A stretch of DNA of 37,977 bases from an uncultured bacterium (GTDB taxonomy: Bacteria > Cyanobacteriota > Vampirovibrionia > Gastranaerophilales > Gastranaerophilaceae), in NCBI GenBank assembly GCA_902798645.1, contig CADBXV010000007.1, positions 1 through 37,977 of the forward strand, read 5' to 3'. Below the pieces are notes generated by a model. It had not been told where the DNA came from. It made no database searches and saw nothing but the letters and a program-made list of their open reading frames with translations. This document shows positions 7,050 to 15,409 of the stretch, one piece after another; position 1 is the stretch's first letter; every line of letters starts with the position of its first letter. The translations under genes were made by a program, and so were the position numbers.

Positions 7050-7412
7050 TTAGTATTTTCTGTTTACCCAAATTAAATGATATCCGAATTGAGTCTTTAC
7101 AGGTCCGACAACTTCATTTGTATTAGCTTTCCAAGCTGCTTTTTCAAATTCTTTCACCATTTGTCCTTTGCCAAAACACCCTAAGTAACCGCCCTTTTGA
7201 CCTGATGGGCATTGAGAATATATCGCAGCCAATTGTTGAAAATCTTCATAATTTTTTATCTCTAGTTTTAATTTTTCAGCTTGAATTTGATCAGGCACTA
7301 AAATATGACTTGCGCAAACATTAATCGGTTCATCAAAACTGCTTCCCATATAAGCTTTCACCGGTATTGCGATTAATAAAAGTAATAAAATTATTCCTAA
7401 AAGTTTTTTCAT
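7050..7412 (-). CDS. Exported parvulin-type peptidyl-prolyl isomerase
   Basis: A 120-residue protein. Residues 1-20 are a signal peptide (MKKLLG, a Leu/Ile core, then PVKA), with cleavage probably after VKA. The mature part is one parvulin domain: ASHILV with the active-site His, SGQKGGYLGCFGKGQMVKEFEKAAW, and VVGPVKTQFGYHLIWV. It should catalyse proline isomerisation and assist folding outside the cytoplasm. At about 100 mature residues it is a minimal, single-domain version with no SurA or PrsA chaperone arms. ATG 7412 is chosen because AAGGAG lies just upstream; a longer in-frame TTG start would run through the repeat at 7433-7467. It is flanked on both sides by repeats of the same family. 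Confidence 0.9.
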   Translation of the reverse strand: MKKLLGIILLLLLIAIPVKAYMGSSFDEPINVCASHILVPDQIQAEKLKLEIKNYEDFQQLAAIYSQCPSGQKGGYLGCFGKGQMVKEFEKAAWKANTNEVVGPVKTQFGYHLIWVNRKY

Positions 7413-7432
7413 TTTTTCTCCTTTCAGTCTTG

Positions 7433-7467
7433 CCCTCGCCCAGCGGGAGAGGATTAGGGTGAGGGGG
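7433..7467. repeat. Dispersed repeat CCCTCGCCC-GCGGGAGAGG-GGGTGAGGGGG
   Basis: A 35-base GC-rich element in an AT-rich context, with CTCGCCC facing GGGAGAG around a short loop, followed by GGGTGAGGGGG. This layout is a widespread intergenic repeat style in many bacterial genomes. It lies between mazG and the parvulin gene, and the related compound copy is at 6921-7018. Confidence 0.65.
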
Positions 7468-7477
7468 TGATAAGAGG

Positions 7478-8251
7478 TCAACCCTCATCTATTTCTATCT
7501 TAGCCTTTTTCCACAAATCGTTAAATTCCTCAAAAGAGTATTCTTCAAACGGCTTAGTTTTTAATTCTTCCATTTTTTTGAATCGTTTTGTGAATTTTTT
7601 ATTTGCACTCAAAAGTGCTTGTTCAGCGTCAATCTTGTACCAGCGGGCAAGGTTTACGGTTGCAAAGAAAATATCTCCCATCTCGTCTTCCATACGTTCT
7701 TTGTTACCGCTTTCAACAGCTTCTTCAAATTCTTTGTATTCGGATTTTATGCACTCTTTTAAACTTTCAACATTTTCCCATTCAAATCCGACTTTCACAA
7801 CTTTTTTGCTTATTTTTTGTGCTGACATCAAAGCTGATTGTGATTTTGAAATCCCATCCAAGATTGATTTTCTGTATGTTTTTTCTTCTTGTTTAAGCTT
7901 ATCCCAGTTTACAACTACATCATTAGCGTTATCAACGTGAGCAGAGCCAAAAACGTGCGGATGCCGGTGAATAAGCTTGTCGCTTAATTCTTTTGCAACA
8001 TCTTCTATATCAAATTCGTTATTGTCCTTAGCTATTTGTGAGTGAAGTACAACCTGCAAAAGAACGTCGCCGAGTTCTTCTCTTAAATTCGGAATATCAC
8101 CATCATCAATTGCATCAACCGCTTCATAGGCTTCTTCAAGCATATTCGGTCTGAGCGTTTTATGGGTTTGTTCTCTATCCCAAGGACAGCCGTTTTCACT
8201 GCGCAAAATTGCAATTATATCAACAAGTTTTTCTAAATTCGGATATTTCAT
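7478..8251 (-). CDS. mazG: Nucleoside triphosphate pyrophosphohydrolase MazG
   Basis: A 257-residue tandem-domain MazG. Domain 1 (about residues 5-115) has GCPWDREQTHKTLRPNMLEEAYE, then LREELGDVLLQVVLHSQ, the metal-binding ExxE...ExxD set. Domain 2 (about 160-255) repeats the motif as EYKEFEEAVESG and EDEMGDIFFATVNLARW. It hydrolyses NTPs or dNTPs to NMP and pyrophosphate in the cytoplasm, cleaning the pool and moderating stress signalling. Length matches the E. coli type. The ATG has no usual spacing from a Shine-Dalgarno but lies six bases after an extended -10 box, so the mRNA may be leaderless. Confidence 0.95.
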   Translation of the reverse strand: MKYPNLEKLVDIIAILRSENGCPWDREQTHKTLRPNMLEEAYEAVDAIDDGDIPNLREELGDVLLQVVLHSQIAKDNNEFDIEDVAKELSDKLIHRHPHVFGSAHVDNANDVVVNWDKLKQEEKTYRKSILDGISKSQSALMSAQKISKKVVKVGFEWENVESLKECIKSEYKEFEEAVESGNKERMEDEMGDIFFATVNLARWYKIDAEQALLSANKKFTKRFKKMEELKTKPFEEYSFEEFNDLWKKAKIEIDEG

Positions 8252-8257
8252 ACCTTG

Positions 8258-8286
8258 ATTATATCAAGGGTTGTGAAGTAAATGAA
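8258..8286 (-). promoter_or_regulatory. Extended -10 promoter of mazG, probably leaderless mRNA
   Basis: On the minus strand TGATATAAT (8258-8266) ends six bases before the ATG at 8251, so transcription should start at or beside the start codon. The -35 position (8281-8286) reads TTCATT, a weak match. The -10 lies in a small CCTTGAT/ATCAAGG palindrome (8254-8269). The same arrangement occurs at 31730-31738. Confidence 0.55.
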
Positions 8287-8334
8287 AATTTTGTAAACAT
8301 TTGTAAATTGTTTTCAAAAATTAGGCAATTCTAA

Positions 8335-8349
8335 AAGTTTACTAAACTT
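8335..8349. promoter_or_regulatory. Small palindrome upstream of the 8396-9010 gene
   Basis: AAGTTT and AAACTT surround ACT, forming a 15-base operator-like inverted repeat about 47 bases before the start codon. No regulator is assigned; it could be chance in AT-rich DNA. Confidence 0.25.
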
Positions 8350-8395
8350 ACATGAGGTAACTAATGTGTGTAGCAAAAAAAGAAAGTAGGTTAAA

Positions 8396-9010
8396 ATGAA
8401 CAATATTCAAAACTATGGAATTAATAATTTTCAACTAAAAAATAATGCAATAATGTTTAGGGCAAATACAAAGCCTATAGGAGAAGCTCTACAAAAGACA
8501 GCCAGCAAATCTGGTATATACCAAGTTTATGTTGATAAATTGGCAGAATTACAAAAAGAAATTGAATATGGTTGTTATCTGCTAAGACAAATTCCACACA
8601 ACTGGTGTGATCCAAAGAGTGCAAGCGATGCAAACAGGGATATTTGTATACGGTATCATAAAAATGTTGACAAACTTAAAAATGAAAAGAAAAAAATTAT
8701 TACAGAAATGGTAGATTTATTGCTGAAAAAAGAAAAATACAAAGATTTACCTAAAGGATATCGCGACAGAATTATTGATGGCGAAGAAGCTGGTTCTACT
8801 TGGCAAGGGTACTATTTTAATGAAAAACAACTTGACAAAAGAATTGCTAATATGAAAGCTCGAGATAAACAAATACTCATTAATGCAGAAAAATTTGTTA
8901 AAGATTCTAAAGATATAGCAGATACGAAACCAACTAAATTGTGTATTATAGAAAACCCTGATTATACTCCTGATGAAAGCCGTGAAGGAATAATAGATAT
9001 TTTGTTATAA
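8396..9010 (+). CDS. Unknown helical protein with Asn-rich N-terminus
   Basis: A 204-residue protein I do not recognise. The first 24 residues are rich in Asn, Ile, Gln and Phe and end in FRAN; the rest is polar and mostly helical, with Lys/Glu-rich stretches (DKLKNEKKKIITEMVDLLLKK, and ANMKARDKQILINAEKFVKD) that could form coiled coils. It contains four cysteines and several tryptophans but no catalytic motif that I can name. No classical signal peptide or membrane segment. The ATG has only a weak AGG upstream. It stands alone between divergent mazG and convergent rluD. Short Asn-rich leaders ending in F-R/K-A/G are something I associate with this lineage, possibly as an export or localisation tag, but that is inference. 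Confidence 0.6.
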   Translation: MNNIQNYGINNFQLKNNAIMFRANTKPIGEALQKTASKSGIYQVYVDKLAELQKEIEYGCYLLRQIPHNWCDPKSASDANRDICIRYHKNVDKLKNEKKKIITEMVDLLLKKEKYKDLPKGYRDRIIDGEEAGSTWQGYYFNEKQLDKRIANMKARDKQILINAEKFVKDSKDIADTKPTKLCIIENPDYTPDESREGIIDILL

Positions 9011-9079
9011 TTAAATAACAAAAATTTACAAGTAGGTCAGAAAGTTTATGGTCAGGCATTGCTTGGCAATAACTGATAT

Positions 9080-9988
9080 TTACACTTCCAAAAAATTCAG
9101 AACCTTTTTAATTTTGTTATCGGGTTCTATTTCAAAGCACAGCATTTCTTCACTAAAAGGTTTTGGGAAAGCAAGTTTATATGATTGCAAAACTTGTTCT
9201 TCTGTTTTGATTTTCATTTTGCCAAAACCGTACAGAGTATCATTAAACACAGGATGTCCGATTGATGAAAGGTGTACTCTGATTTGGTGAGTTCTGCCAG
9301 TAATAAGATGTACTTCAATCAGTGTTGCATCTTTGAATCTTTTAAGAACTTTTACTTCCGAAATACTTTCTTTTCCCCCTTCACTTACTTCTACAATTCC
9401 CATTTTTTCAGGGTGGTTTGGATTTCTCCCGATTGGTTTGTTTATTGTAAACTCATTTTCATCAATTACACCTTTTACAACTGCAAGGTATTTTTTTGAG
9501 ATCTCTCTGTTTTTCATCTTTTCAACAAGATATTCATGAGTCTGATTATTCTTTGCTATCATCAAAAGTCCTGATGTGTTTCTGTCAAGGCGGTGAATAA
9601 TACCTCGCCTAAATTCACCGTTTATATCTGACAAGTTTTCACCGTATTTATACATTAGGGCATTAACCAATGTTCCTGATGTTTCAATAGTTGTGGGGTG
9701 AGTAAGCATTCCTGACGGCTTATTTATGACTGCCATATTTTCGTCTTCGAAAATTACATCAAGTGGGATGTTTTCAGGCTCAATTTTTAAGATATTTTCT
9801 TGAATATTAATCTCAACAACATCACCGCTTTTAATCGTATAAGAGGATTTCGTTTCTTTAGAATTAACTAATACAGAACCTTTTTTAATCTCATTTGAGA
9901 TTTTAGAGCGCGAAAAGTTTTGCAAATATTCGGCAAGATAAGTGTCCAGCCTTTTTTCCTGACATAAATCATCAACAATTATTTTCAT
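9080..9988 (-). CDS. rluD: 23S rRNA pseudouridine synthase, RluA/RluD family
   Basis: A 302-residue enzyme. An S4 RNA-binding domain (about residues 12-60, RLDTYLAEYLQNFSRSKISNEI) precedes the synthase domain, which shows NKPSGMLTHP, the catalytic GIIHRLDRNTSG with Asp135, and GRTHQIRVHL. It isomerises uridines, most likely in helix 69 of 23S rRNA; the exact site within the RluA family is not provable from sequence. There is no Shine-Dalgarno. A TATAAT (9997-10002) ends eight bases before the ATG, so the transcript may be nearly leaderless. It is divergent from accD. Confidence 0.92.
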   Translation of the reverse strand: MKIIVDDLCQEKRLDTYLAEYLQNFSRSKISNEIKKGSVLVNSKETKSSYTIKSGDVVEINIQENILKIEPENIPLDVIFEDENMAVINKPSGMLTHPTTIETSGTLVNALMYKYGENLSDINGEFRRGIIHRLDRNTSGLLMIAKNNQTHEYLVEKMKNREISKKYLAVVKGVIDENEFTINKPIGRNPNHPEKMGIVEVSEGGKESISEVKVLKRFKDATLIEVHLITGRTHQIRVHLSSIGHPVFNDTLYGFGKMKIKTEEQVLQSYKLAFPKPFSEEMLCFEIEPDNKIKKVLNFLEV

Positions 9989-10153
9989 GATTACTAATTA
10001 TATACCAAGATTTTAATTTTACGAAATGTAACGAGGGGGGTTATTTTTATATGTTTGGTGTAGAATGTAAAAGTACATGTAAAAAGGGATAAATTTGTTA
10101 TCTCAATCGTTGTAGAACAAGGAAAAGGACAGCGTTTTAGCTGATTTAAATAT

Positions 10154-11020
10154 ATGAGTATACAAGAATGGTTTGAAAAAAGAAAAGAAGCTCAAATAGA
10201 GCGCAGGGCAAAAGAAATTAAGGGTGTAGAAAATGATGCTCCCGAGCTTTGGACAAAATGCGTTCACTGTGAAACACAGCTTTTAAAAACTGATTTGGAA
10301 GAAAATATGATGGTTTGTCCGCATTGTGACTACCACTATAAAATAAATGCAAGAAAAAGAATCAAGCAGCTTGTTGACGAAGATTCTTTTGAAGAATTAT
10401 TTAAAGAAATTAAGCCAATAGATCCGCTGGGATTTTTTGACACAGAGTCTTATGCAAACAGACTTCAAAAAGCTCAGACAAAAACAGGATTGAATGATGC
10501 AGTTATAACCGGTCTTGCAGAAATTTGCGGTCACAAAATTGCAATTGCGGTTATGGATTTTGAATTTATGGGCGGTTCAATGGGAAGTGTAGTGGGCGAA
10601 AAAGTTACACGTATAATGGAAAAAGCTCTTGAACTTAAGATTCCTATGCTTGCAGTTACATCATCAGGCGGAGCAAGAATGCAGGAAAGTGCTTTATCTC
10701 TTATGCAGATGGCAAAAACCTCTTGTGCTGCAGGTAAGCTTGATGAGGCAGGAATTTTATATATAAACTTACTTACAGAACCGACATTTGGCGGTATTAC
10801 TGCAAGTTTTGGTACTTTAGGTGATATCATTATTGCAGAACAAGGTGCAAGAATCGGGTTTGCAGGGAGAAGGGTTATTGAACAGACAATCAGGCAAAAA
10901 CTTCCTGAAGATTTTCAGACTGCAGAATATTTACTTAAGTACGGTCAAGTCGACATAGTTTCCAAGAGGAAAAATTTAAGAAGAACATTAGCAAATATTT
11001 TGGAGATGCATGAGAAGTAA
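10154..11020 (+). CDS. accD: Acetyl-CoA carboxylase carboxyltransferase subunit beta
   Basis: A 288-residue AccD. The N-terminal zinc ribbon has Cys36, Cys39, Cys55 and Cys58 (CVHC and CPHC). The carboxyltransferase domain follows: FMGGSMGSVVGEKVTR, SSGGARMQES and LTEPTFGGITASFGTLGD. With AccA it transfers CO2 from biotin to acetyl-CoA to make malonyl-CoA for fatty acids. ATG 10154 is the first possible start, since an in-frame TGA lies four codons upstream; there is no clear Shine-Dalgarno. accA follows on the same strand after a 129-base gap that holds an inverted-repeat element. Confidence 0.97.
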   Translation: MSIQEWFEKRKEAQIERRAKEIKGVENDAPELWTKCVHCETQLLKTDLEENMMVCPHCDYHYKINARKRIKQLVDEDSFEELFKEIKPIDPLGFFDTESYANRLQKAQTKTGLNDAVITGLAEICGHKIAIAVMDFEFMGGSMGSVVGEKVTRIMEKALELKIPMLAVTSSGGARMQESALSLMQMAKTSCAAGKLDEAGILYINLLTEPTFGGITASFGTLGDIIIAEQGARIGFAGRRVIEQTIRQKLPEDFQTAEYLLKYGQVDIVSKRKNLRRTLANILEMHEK

Positions 11021-11043
11021 ATCGGTAGTGAATTAATAATAAG

Positions 11044-11126
11044 AGATACTAAGATGCTAGGGCACTAAGGCACTAGGAAAAATATAAAAAATTCTTAGTG
11101 CCCTAATGCCGGATTGCTTAGTATCT
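11044..11126. repeat. Nested inverted repeat between accD and accA
   Basis: An outer perfect 10-bp arm (11044-11053 with 11117-11126, AGATACTAAG) encloses a perfect 12-bp arm (11058-11069 with 11094-11105, TAGGGCACTAAG). The loop is AT-rich and holds a partial direct repeat of GCACTAAG/GCACTAGG. Similar words occur at 7035-7048 by the parvulin stop codon. It looks like a small dispersed palindromic element and might act as a weak attenuator between the two genes. Confidence 0.6.
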
Positions 11127-11149
11127 TTAAGATATAAAAAGAGGATAAT

Positions 11150-12106
11150 ATGGCAACGGTATTAGATTTTGAAAAACCAATTATAGATATACAAAATAAA
11201 ATAGAAGAATTAAGACAATTAAGCGAAAATTCAGGACTGGATTTGGAGGACCAAATCGAATCATTTGAAAAACAGGCGGAAGACAAGAAAAAGGAGTTGT
11301 ATTCAACATTGAAACCTTCACAGAAATTACAAATTGCAAGACATTCCGAAAGACCAAAATTTTTAGATTATGTACATATTATGTGTGAAGATTTTATAGA
11401 ACTTCACGGTGACAGAGAGGGAATGGATGACAGAGCCATAATCGGCGGAATTGCTAAACTAAATGGTAAACCGATTATGATTATAGGTATTCAAAAGGGC
11501 AAAAGTACAAAAGAAAATTTAGAATATAATTTTGGTATGCCCCAACCGCAAGGATACAGAAAAGCTTTAAGATTATTTAAGCATGCAAATAAATTTAAAA
11601 TGCCAATAATTACAATAATTGATACACCGGGGGCATATCCGGGTATTAAAGCGGAAGAAACAGGTCAGGGTGCAGCTATAGCAATGAATTTGCGTGAAAT
11701 GTCCAAACTTTCAGTTCCTGTTATATCAATTATTTCAGGTGAAGGTTGTTCAGGCGGAGCGCTTGGTCTTGCAGTATCTAATGTTGTTATGATGCTGGAA
11801 CACGCATATTATACCGTAATTTCTCCTGAAGGCTGTGCTTCAATTTTATGGAGAGATGCCGGAAAATTCGCTGATGCGGCAGAAGCATTAAAAATAACTT
11901 CTAAGGATTTATTAGAACTTGGAATTATTGATGAAGAGATTGTTGAACCTCTGGGCGGAGCTCATACCGACCATGTGGAAACTGCTAAAGCTATGAAAGA
12001 AGCTATTTTAAGAGCTTTAGAAAATTTATCAAAAATGAGTTCAGAAGAACTAAGAATTCAAAGGTATGATAAATTCAGAAAAATGGGAAAATTTATAGAA
12101 AGTTAG
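11150..12106 (+). CDS. accA: Acetyl-CoA carboxylase carboxyltransferase subunit alpha
   Basis: A 318-residue AccA, the usual length. An N-terminal helical segment (DFEKPIIDIQNKIEELRQL) precedes the crotonase-fold domain, with GDREGMDDRAIIGGIAKL, NFGMPQPQGYRKALR, DTPGAYPGIKAEE and SGEGCSGGALGLAV, which form the oxyanion hole and biotin site. It pairs with AccD upstream. The ATG has AGAGGA at good spacing. The C-terminal helix ends KFRKMGKFIE, as in relatives. Confidence 0.97.
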   Translation: MATVLDFEKPIIDIQNKIEELRQLSENSGLDLEDQIESFEKQAEDKKKELYSTLKPSQKLQIARHSERPKFLDYVHIMCEDFIELHGDREGMDDRAIIGGIAKLNGKPIMIIGIQKGKSTKENLEYNFGMPQPQGYRKALRLFKHANKFKMPIITIIDTPGAYPGIKAEETGQGAAIAMNLREMSKLSVPVISIISGEGCSGGALGLAVSNVVMMLEHAYYTVISPEGCASILWRDAGKFADAAEALKITSKDLLELGIIDEEIVEPLGGAHTDHVETAKAMKEAILRALENLSKMSSEELRIQRYDKFRKMGKFIES

Positions 12107-12147
12107 GATATTTATTAACTTTTTTAAGTAAATTAAGTGAAGTTTTT

Positions 12148-13002
12148 ATGCCAAGATTACCGGAATATTTAAAACGATCGATTATTGATACAGAAAAAAC
12201 AAAAATTGTCAGAAAAATATTAAAAGAAAACTGTCTTAATACGGTGTGTGAAGGTGCAAGATGTCCTAATAAAAGTGAGTGTTATTCGAAAAATACTGCA
12301 ACTTTCTTAATTATGGGTAATGTTTGTACAAGAAATTGCAGGTATTGCAACATCGCACCCGACAAACCAAAACCGCTTGATTTAGATGAACCAAGGCATA
12401 TTGCACAAGCAGTCAAAGAACTCGGTCTGAAATATGCCGTAATTACTTCTGTTACACGTGATGATTTGCCTGACGGAGGTGCTGAGCATTTTAAAAACTG
12501 CATAGATGAAATAAGAAAAATTTGTAATGCAAAAATTGAGATTTTAACTCCGGATTTTAAAGGAAAAGAATTTTCTTTAAATACAATCATTAAAGCTCAT
12601 CCGGAGGTTTTTAATCATAATATCGAAACGGTAAAATCATTATTTAAAATTGCACGACCGCAAGGAAATTACGATTTATCAATAGAAGTGTTAAAATACA
12701 TAAAAGCTCATTCTGATATAGTTACGAAAACCGGCTTAATGGTAGGATTGGGTGAAAATGAAAGTGATATAGAAGAAACTTTAACAGAACTAAAATATGC
12801 AAAAATTGATATTTTGACAATCGGGCAGTATATTCAACCATCTAAAAAACATTTGGAAGTTTCAAAATATTACACTCTTGATGAGTTTGAAAAATTAAGA
12901 AAACTTGCACAAAAAATTGGGTTTAAAAACTATCAAATCAATCCACTTGTGAGAAGTTCGTATCAAGCAATGAATTCATGGAAAAATGCTTTTACTTGTT
13001 AA
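12148..13002 (+). CDS. lipA: Lipoyl synthase
   Basis: A 284-residue radical SAM enzyme that inserts two sulfurs into protein-bound octanoate to make lipoyl groups. The auxiliary iron-sulfur cysteines are Cys34, Cys39 and Cys45 (CEGARCPNKSEC). The SAM cluster cysteines are Cys60, Cys64 and Cys67 (CTRNCRYC). The C-terminal RSSY ligand motif is present. It lies 41 bases after accA on the same strand, so fatty-acid and lipoate synthesis are probably co-expressed. The Shine-Dalgarno is weak. No lipB or lplA is in the window. Confidence 0.97.
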   Translation: MPRLPEYLKRSIIDTEKTKIVRKILKENCLNTVCEGARCPNKSECYSKNTATFLIMGNVCTRNCRYCNIAPDKPKPLDLDEPRHIAQAVKELGLKYAVITSVTRDDLPDGGAEHFKNCIDEIRKICNAKIEILTPDFKGKEFSLNTIIKAHPEVFNHNIETVKSLFKIARPQGNYDLSIEVLKYIKAHSDIVTKTGLMVGLGENESDIEETLTELKYAKIDILTIGQYIQPSKKHLEVSKYYTLDEFEKLRKLAQKIGFKNYQINPLVRSSYQAMNSWKNAFTC

Positions 13003-13056
13003 ATATTAAATATGTTTGAACATGTTAATTTATATTACATTTACCCTTACAAAAAC

Positions 13057-13085
13057 TTTACATTTGATTCTCTTTAAAATAGTAT
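13057..13085 (+). promoter_or_regulatory. Candidate ftsZ promoter
   Basis: TTTACA (13057-13062), a 17-base spacer and TAGTAT (13080-13085), about 46 bases before the GTG start of ftsZ. Other TATAGT-like words follow closely, so more than one start site is possible. Confidence 0.45.
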
Positions 13086-13131
13086 GTTACTATAGTGGTA
13101 TAGTATAGAAAAGAAAAAAAGAGGAATAAAC

Positions 13132-14406
13132 GTGGACAATTTAGGACCGGATATTTTTGGAAGAAACGATATTAATAACGCTGGTATGAGCGGATCAAAT
13201 GCAAGCTCGCAAGATCCTGCATATAATCTTTATCATAAACCTGCGCAATCATCAGAATCATCATATTCATCTGCAAGCATTCAATCATCAGATGTTATGC
13301 CGACAGCTTCATCAGGCGGACCTGCTAAAATTAAAGTTATCGGTGTTGGCGGCGGCGGTGGAAATGCTGTTAACAGAATGATTAAAAATGGTTTGACAGG
13401 TGTTGAATTTTGGTTAATGAATACTGATTTGCAGATATTGAATACTTCAACTTGCAAAAATAGAATTCAGTTAGGTGCAAAATTAACAAACGGACTCGGT
13501 GCAGGCGGAGAGCCTCAAGTTGGTGAAAAAGCTGCAGAAGAAGCTCAACAAGAGATTACGGCAGCAATTGAAGGTGCTGACATGGTCTTTGTTACTGCAG
13601 GTATGGGTGGCGGAACAGGTACGGGTGCTGCACCCATTGTTGCTAAAATTGCTAAAGATTTAGGTGTTTTAACAATCGGTGTTGTTACAAAACCTTTCTC
13701 ATTTGAAGGAAAAAGAAGACAAAATCAAGCACTTCAAGGCTTAGAAAAACTAAAAGAAGCAGTTGATGCTCTTATTGTTATTCCGAATGATAAGTTGCTT
13801 GATGTAGTAGACAGACGTGTAGGTCTTGTTGAATCATTCGTAGTTGTTGATGAAGTTCTTATGAGAGGTGTTCAAGGTATTTCTGATATCATTACTATTC
13901 CGGGTTTAATCAACGTAGACTTTGCTGATGTTAAGTCTGTAATGGCAGCATCAGGCTCAGCTTTGATGGGTATAGGCCGTGGTTCAGGCGAAGGCAGAGC
14001 AATTGAAGCTGCTAAAATAGCTATCAATTCTCAACTTCTTGAAACATCTATAAACGGTGCAAGTGGTGTTATTGTTAATATTACAGGCGGACCGGATATG
14101 ACATTGCACGAAGTTACTGATGCAACTAATATTATTAATGATGCAGTTCTTGATGATGCTAAAGTTATTATTGGTGCTGTTGTTGATGATAATATTCAAG
14201 GTGAAATTCAAATAACAGTTATTGCTACAGGTTTTGAACTTAAATCGCAAATGCCGTTGGCATCAAAAGAAGATAGCCGTTCAATAAGTGTTACGGACTT
14301 CTTCTCTACTGCATTTAACAATGCTCAACCTGCTAAACCGGCAACTTCAGGAACATTTAACAATAACGGTATTGATATTCAAATTCCTGATTTCTTAAGA
14401 AAATAA
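13132..14406 (+). CDS. ftsZ: Cell division protein FtsZ
   Basis: A 424-residue tubulin-like GTPase that forms the division ring. About 60 N-terminal residues are Ser/Asn-rich and disordered. The core starts at [15 protein letters not shown], followed by the signature [10 protein letters not shown] and [11 protein letters not shown] with the T7 loop. The short C-terminal linker ends in [10 protein letters not shown], the conserved peptide that binds FtsA- or SepF-type anchors. The GVEFW segment after the first loop resembles cyanobacterial FtsZ. The start is GTG at 13132 with GAGG upstream. It stands alone, without ftsA or ftsQ, and ends in a strong shared terminator. Confidence 0.97.
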   Translation: MDNLGPDIFGRNDINNAGMSGSNASSQDPAYNLYHKPAQSSESSYSSASIQSSDVMPTASSGGPAKIKVIGVGGGGGNAVNRMIKNGLTGVEFWLMNTDLQILNTSTCKNRIQLGAKLTNGLGAGGEPQVGEKAAEEAQQEITAAIEGADMVFVTAGMGGGTGTGAAPIVAKIAKDLGVLTIGVVTKPFSFEGKRRQNQALQGLEKLKEAVDALIVIPNDKLLDVVDRRVGLVESFVVVDEVLMRGVQGISDIITIPGLINVDFADVKSVMAASGSALMGIGRGSGEGRAIEAAKIAINSQLLETSINGASGVIVNITGGPDMTLHEVTDATNIINDAVLDDAKVIIGAVVDDNIQGEIQITVIATGFELKSQMPLASKEDSRSISVTDFFSTAFNNAQPAKPATSGTFNNNGIDIQIPDFLRK

Positions 14407-14424
14407 GAGTCCAAAAATAATAAT

Positions 14425-14457
14425 AAAAAAGACCGATTTACAGTCGGTCTTTTTTTA
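14425..14457. terminator. Bidirectional rho-independent terminator between ftsZ and prmA
   Basis: A GACCGA/TCGGTC stem (14431-14436 with 14444-14449) extends through flanking A and T runs (14425-14430 and 14450-14457). The T-run on each strand lets it end both convergent genes; the prmA stop codon lies in the tract. Confidence 0.9.
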
Positions 14458-15348
14458 TTTTTTTACTACATAAGAAATCCATTGATCTTGAGAGATTGTA
14501 TCGATAATTTTTAAATTTTCTCTTTTAATTGCTTCTAAGACAATATCTTTCTTTTCATTAAGAATACCGCTTAACGATAATTTACCATCATCCTTCATAA
14601 TATTTTTTAAATCTCCCATAATTTCAAATAAGACATTATGAAGAATATTAGCGCATACAAAATCGTATTTTTCAGTTAATTTGTCAGCAGTTTTAAGTTC
14701 AAACAAATAATTATCAATTTGATTTATTTTGGCATTTTCTTTTGCGACATCTATAACGGTTTCATCATTATCACAGCCATAAACAGATTTTGCGCCGAGT
14801 TTTTTTGCAAGTATTGACAAAATTCCTGATCCCATGCCAATATCGGCAACGGAATCTCCTTTTTTAAGATATTTTTCCAAAGCTTTCATACAAAGTTGAG
14901 TAGTTTGGTGAGTTCCTGTTCCGAATGCGCAACCGGGATCTAAAGTTATGGTAATTTCATTTTCTTTAGGGGTATATTCAATCCAGCTTGGTACAACTGC
15001 AATTTTTTCTGTAACGTGTGTTACAGTCCACTTTTCTTTCCATTTTTTTGACCAATCCTGATTTTCTTTTTCATCTAAAGAAACTTCCCAGCTACCCAAT
15101 TCTTCATCTGTAAAACCTCTTGATTTAAGAATTTCTCTTTCGGTTTTAAGTATTTCAATAGGATTTTCGTTTATTTCTGTAAGAAAGACTTTTAGTGTTC
15201 CTTCGGTTGTCGCAGTCATAATGAGATCTTTGTACGTTTCTTCTGCTAATACAACGCCTTCGCAGGCAAAATTTGTAAAACAGATATCAGAAACAATATC
15301 TTCCATATCAGGATTAATTGATATTTTTAGTTCATAATAATTATTCAT
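14455..15348 (-). CDS. prmA: Ribosomal protein L11 methyltransferase
   Basis: A 297-residue SAM-dependent methyltransferase. The N-terminal part (1-115) matches the substrate-recognition domain of PrmA. The catalytic domain shows DPGCAFGTGTHQTT, motif I as VADIGMGSGILSILAKKLGA, YGCDNDE, and CANILHNV at the active site. It trimethylates ribosomal protein L11. The start ATG has GAGGA upstream. Length and motif order are normal. It converges with ftsZ across the shared terminator. Confidence 0.94.
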   Translation of the reverse strand: MNNYYELKISINPDMEDIVSDICFTNFACEGVVLAEETYKDLIMTATTEGTLKVFLTEINENPIEILKTEREILKSRGFTDEELGSWEVSLDEKENQDWSKKWKEKWTVTHVTEKIAVVPSWIEYTPKENEITITLDPGCAFGTGTHQTTQLCMKALEKYLKKGDSVADIGMGSGILSILAKKLGAKSVYGCDNDETVIDVAKENAKINQIDNYLFELKTADKLTEKYDFVCANILHNVLFEIMGDLKNIMKDDGKLSLSGILNEKKDIVLEAIKRENLKIIDTISQDQWISYVVKK

Positions 15349-15409
15349 AACAGTCCTCTATTTATTAGATTATATCATATACACCAAAATACATAAAAAG
15401 ATGCAAAAA

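Noticed and set aside
7467..7940. 157-codon open frame antisense to mazG
   Set aside because: mazG is a clear match with both domains; the antisense frame has biased composition and no ribosome-binding site of its own.
11044..11126. CRISPR-like repeats
   Set aside because: The repeats are inverted, not evenly spaced direct repeats, and no cas gene is present.
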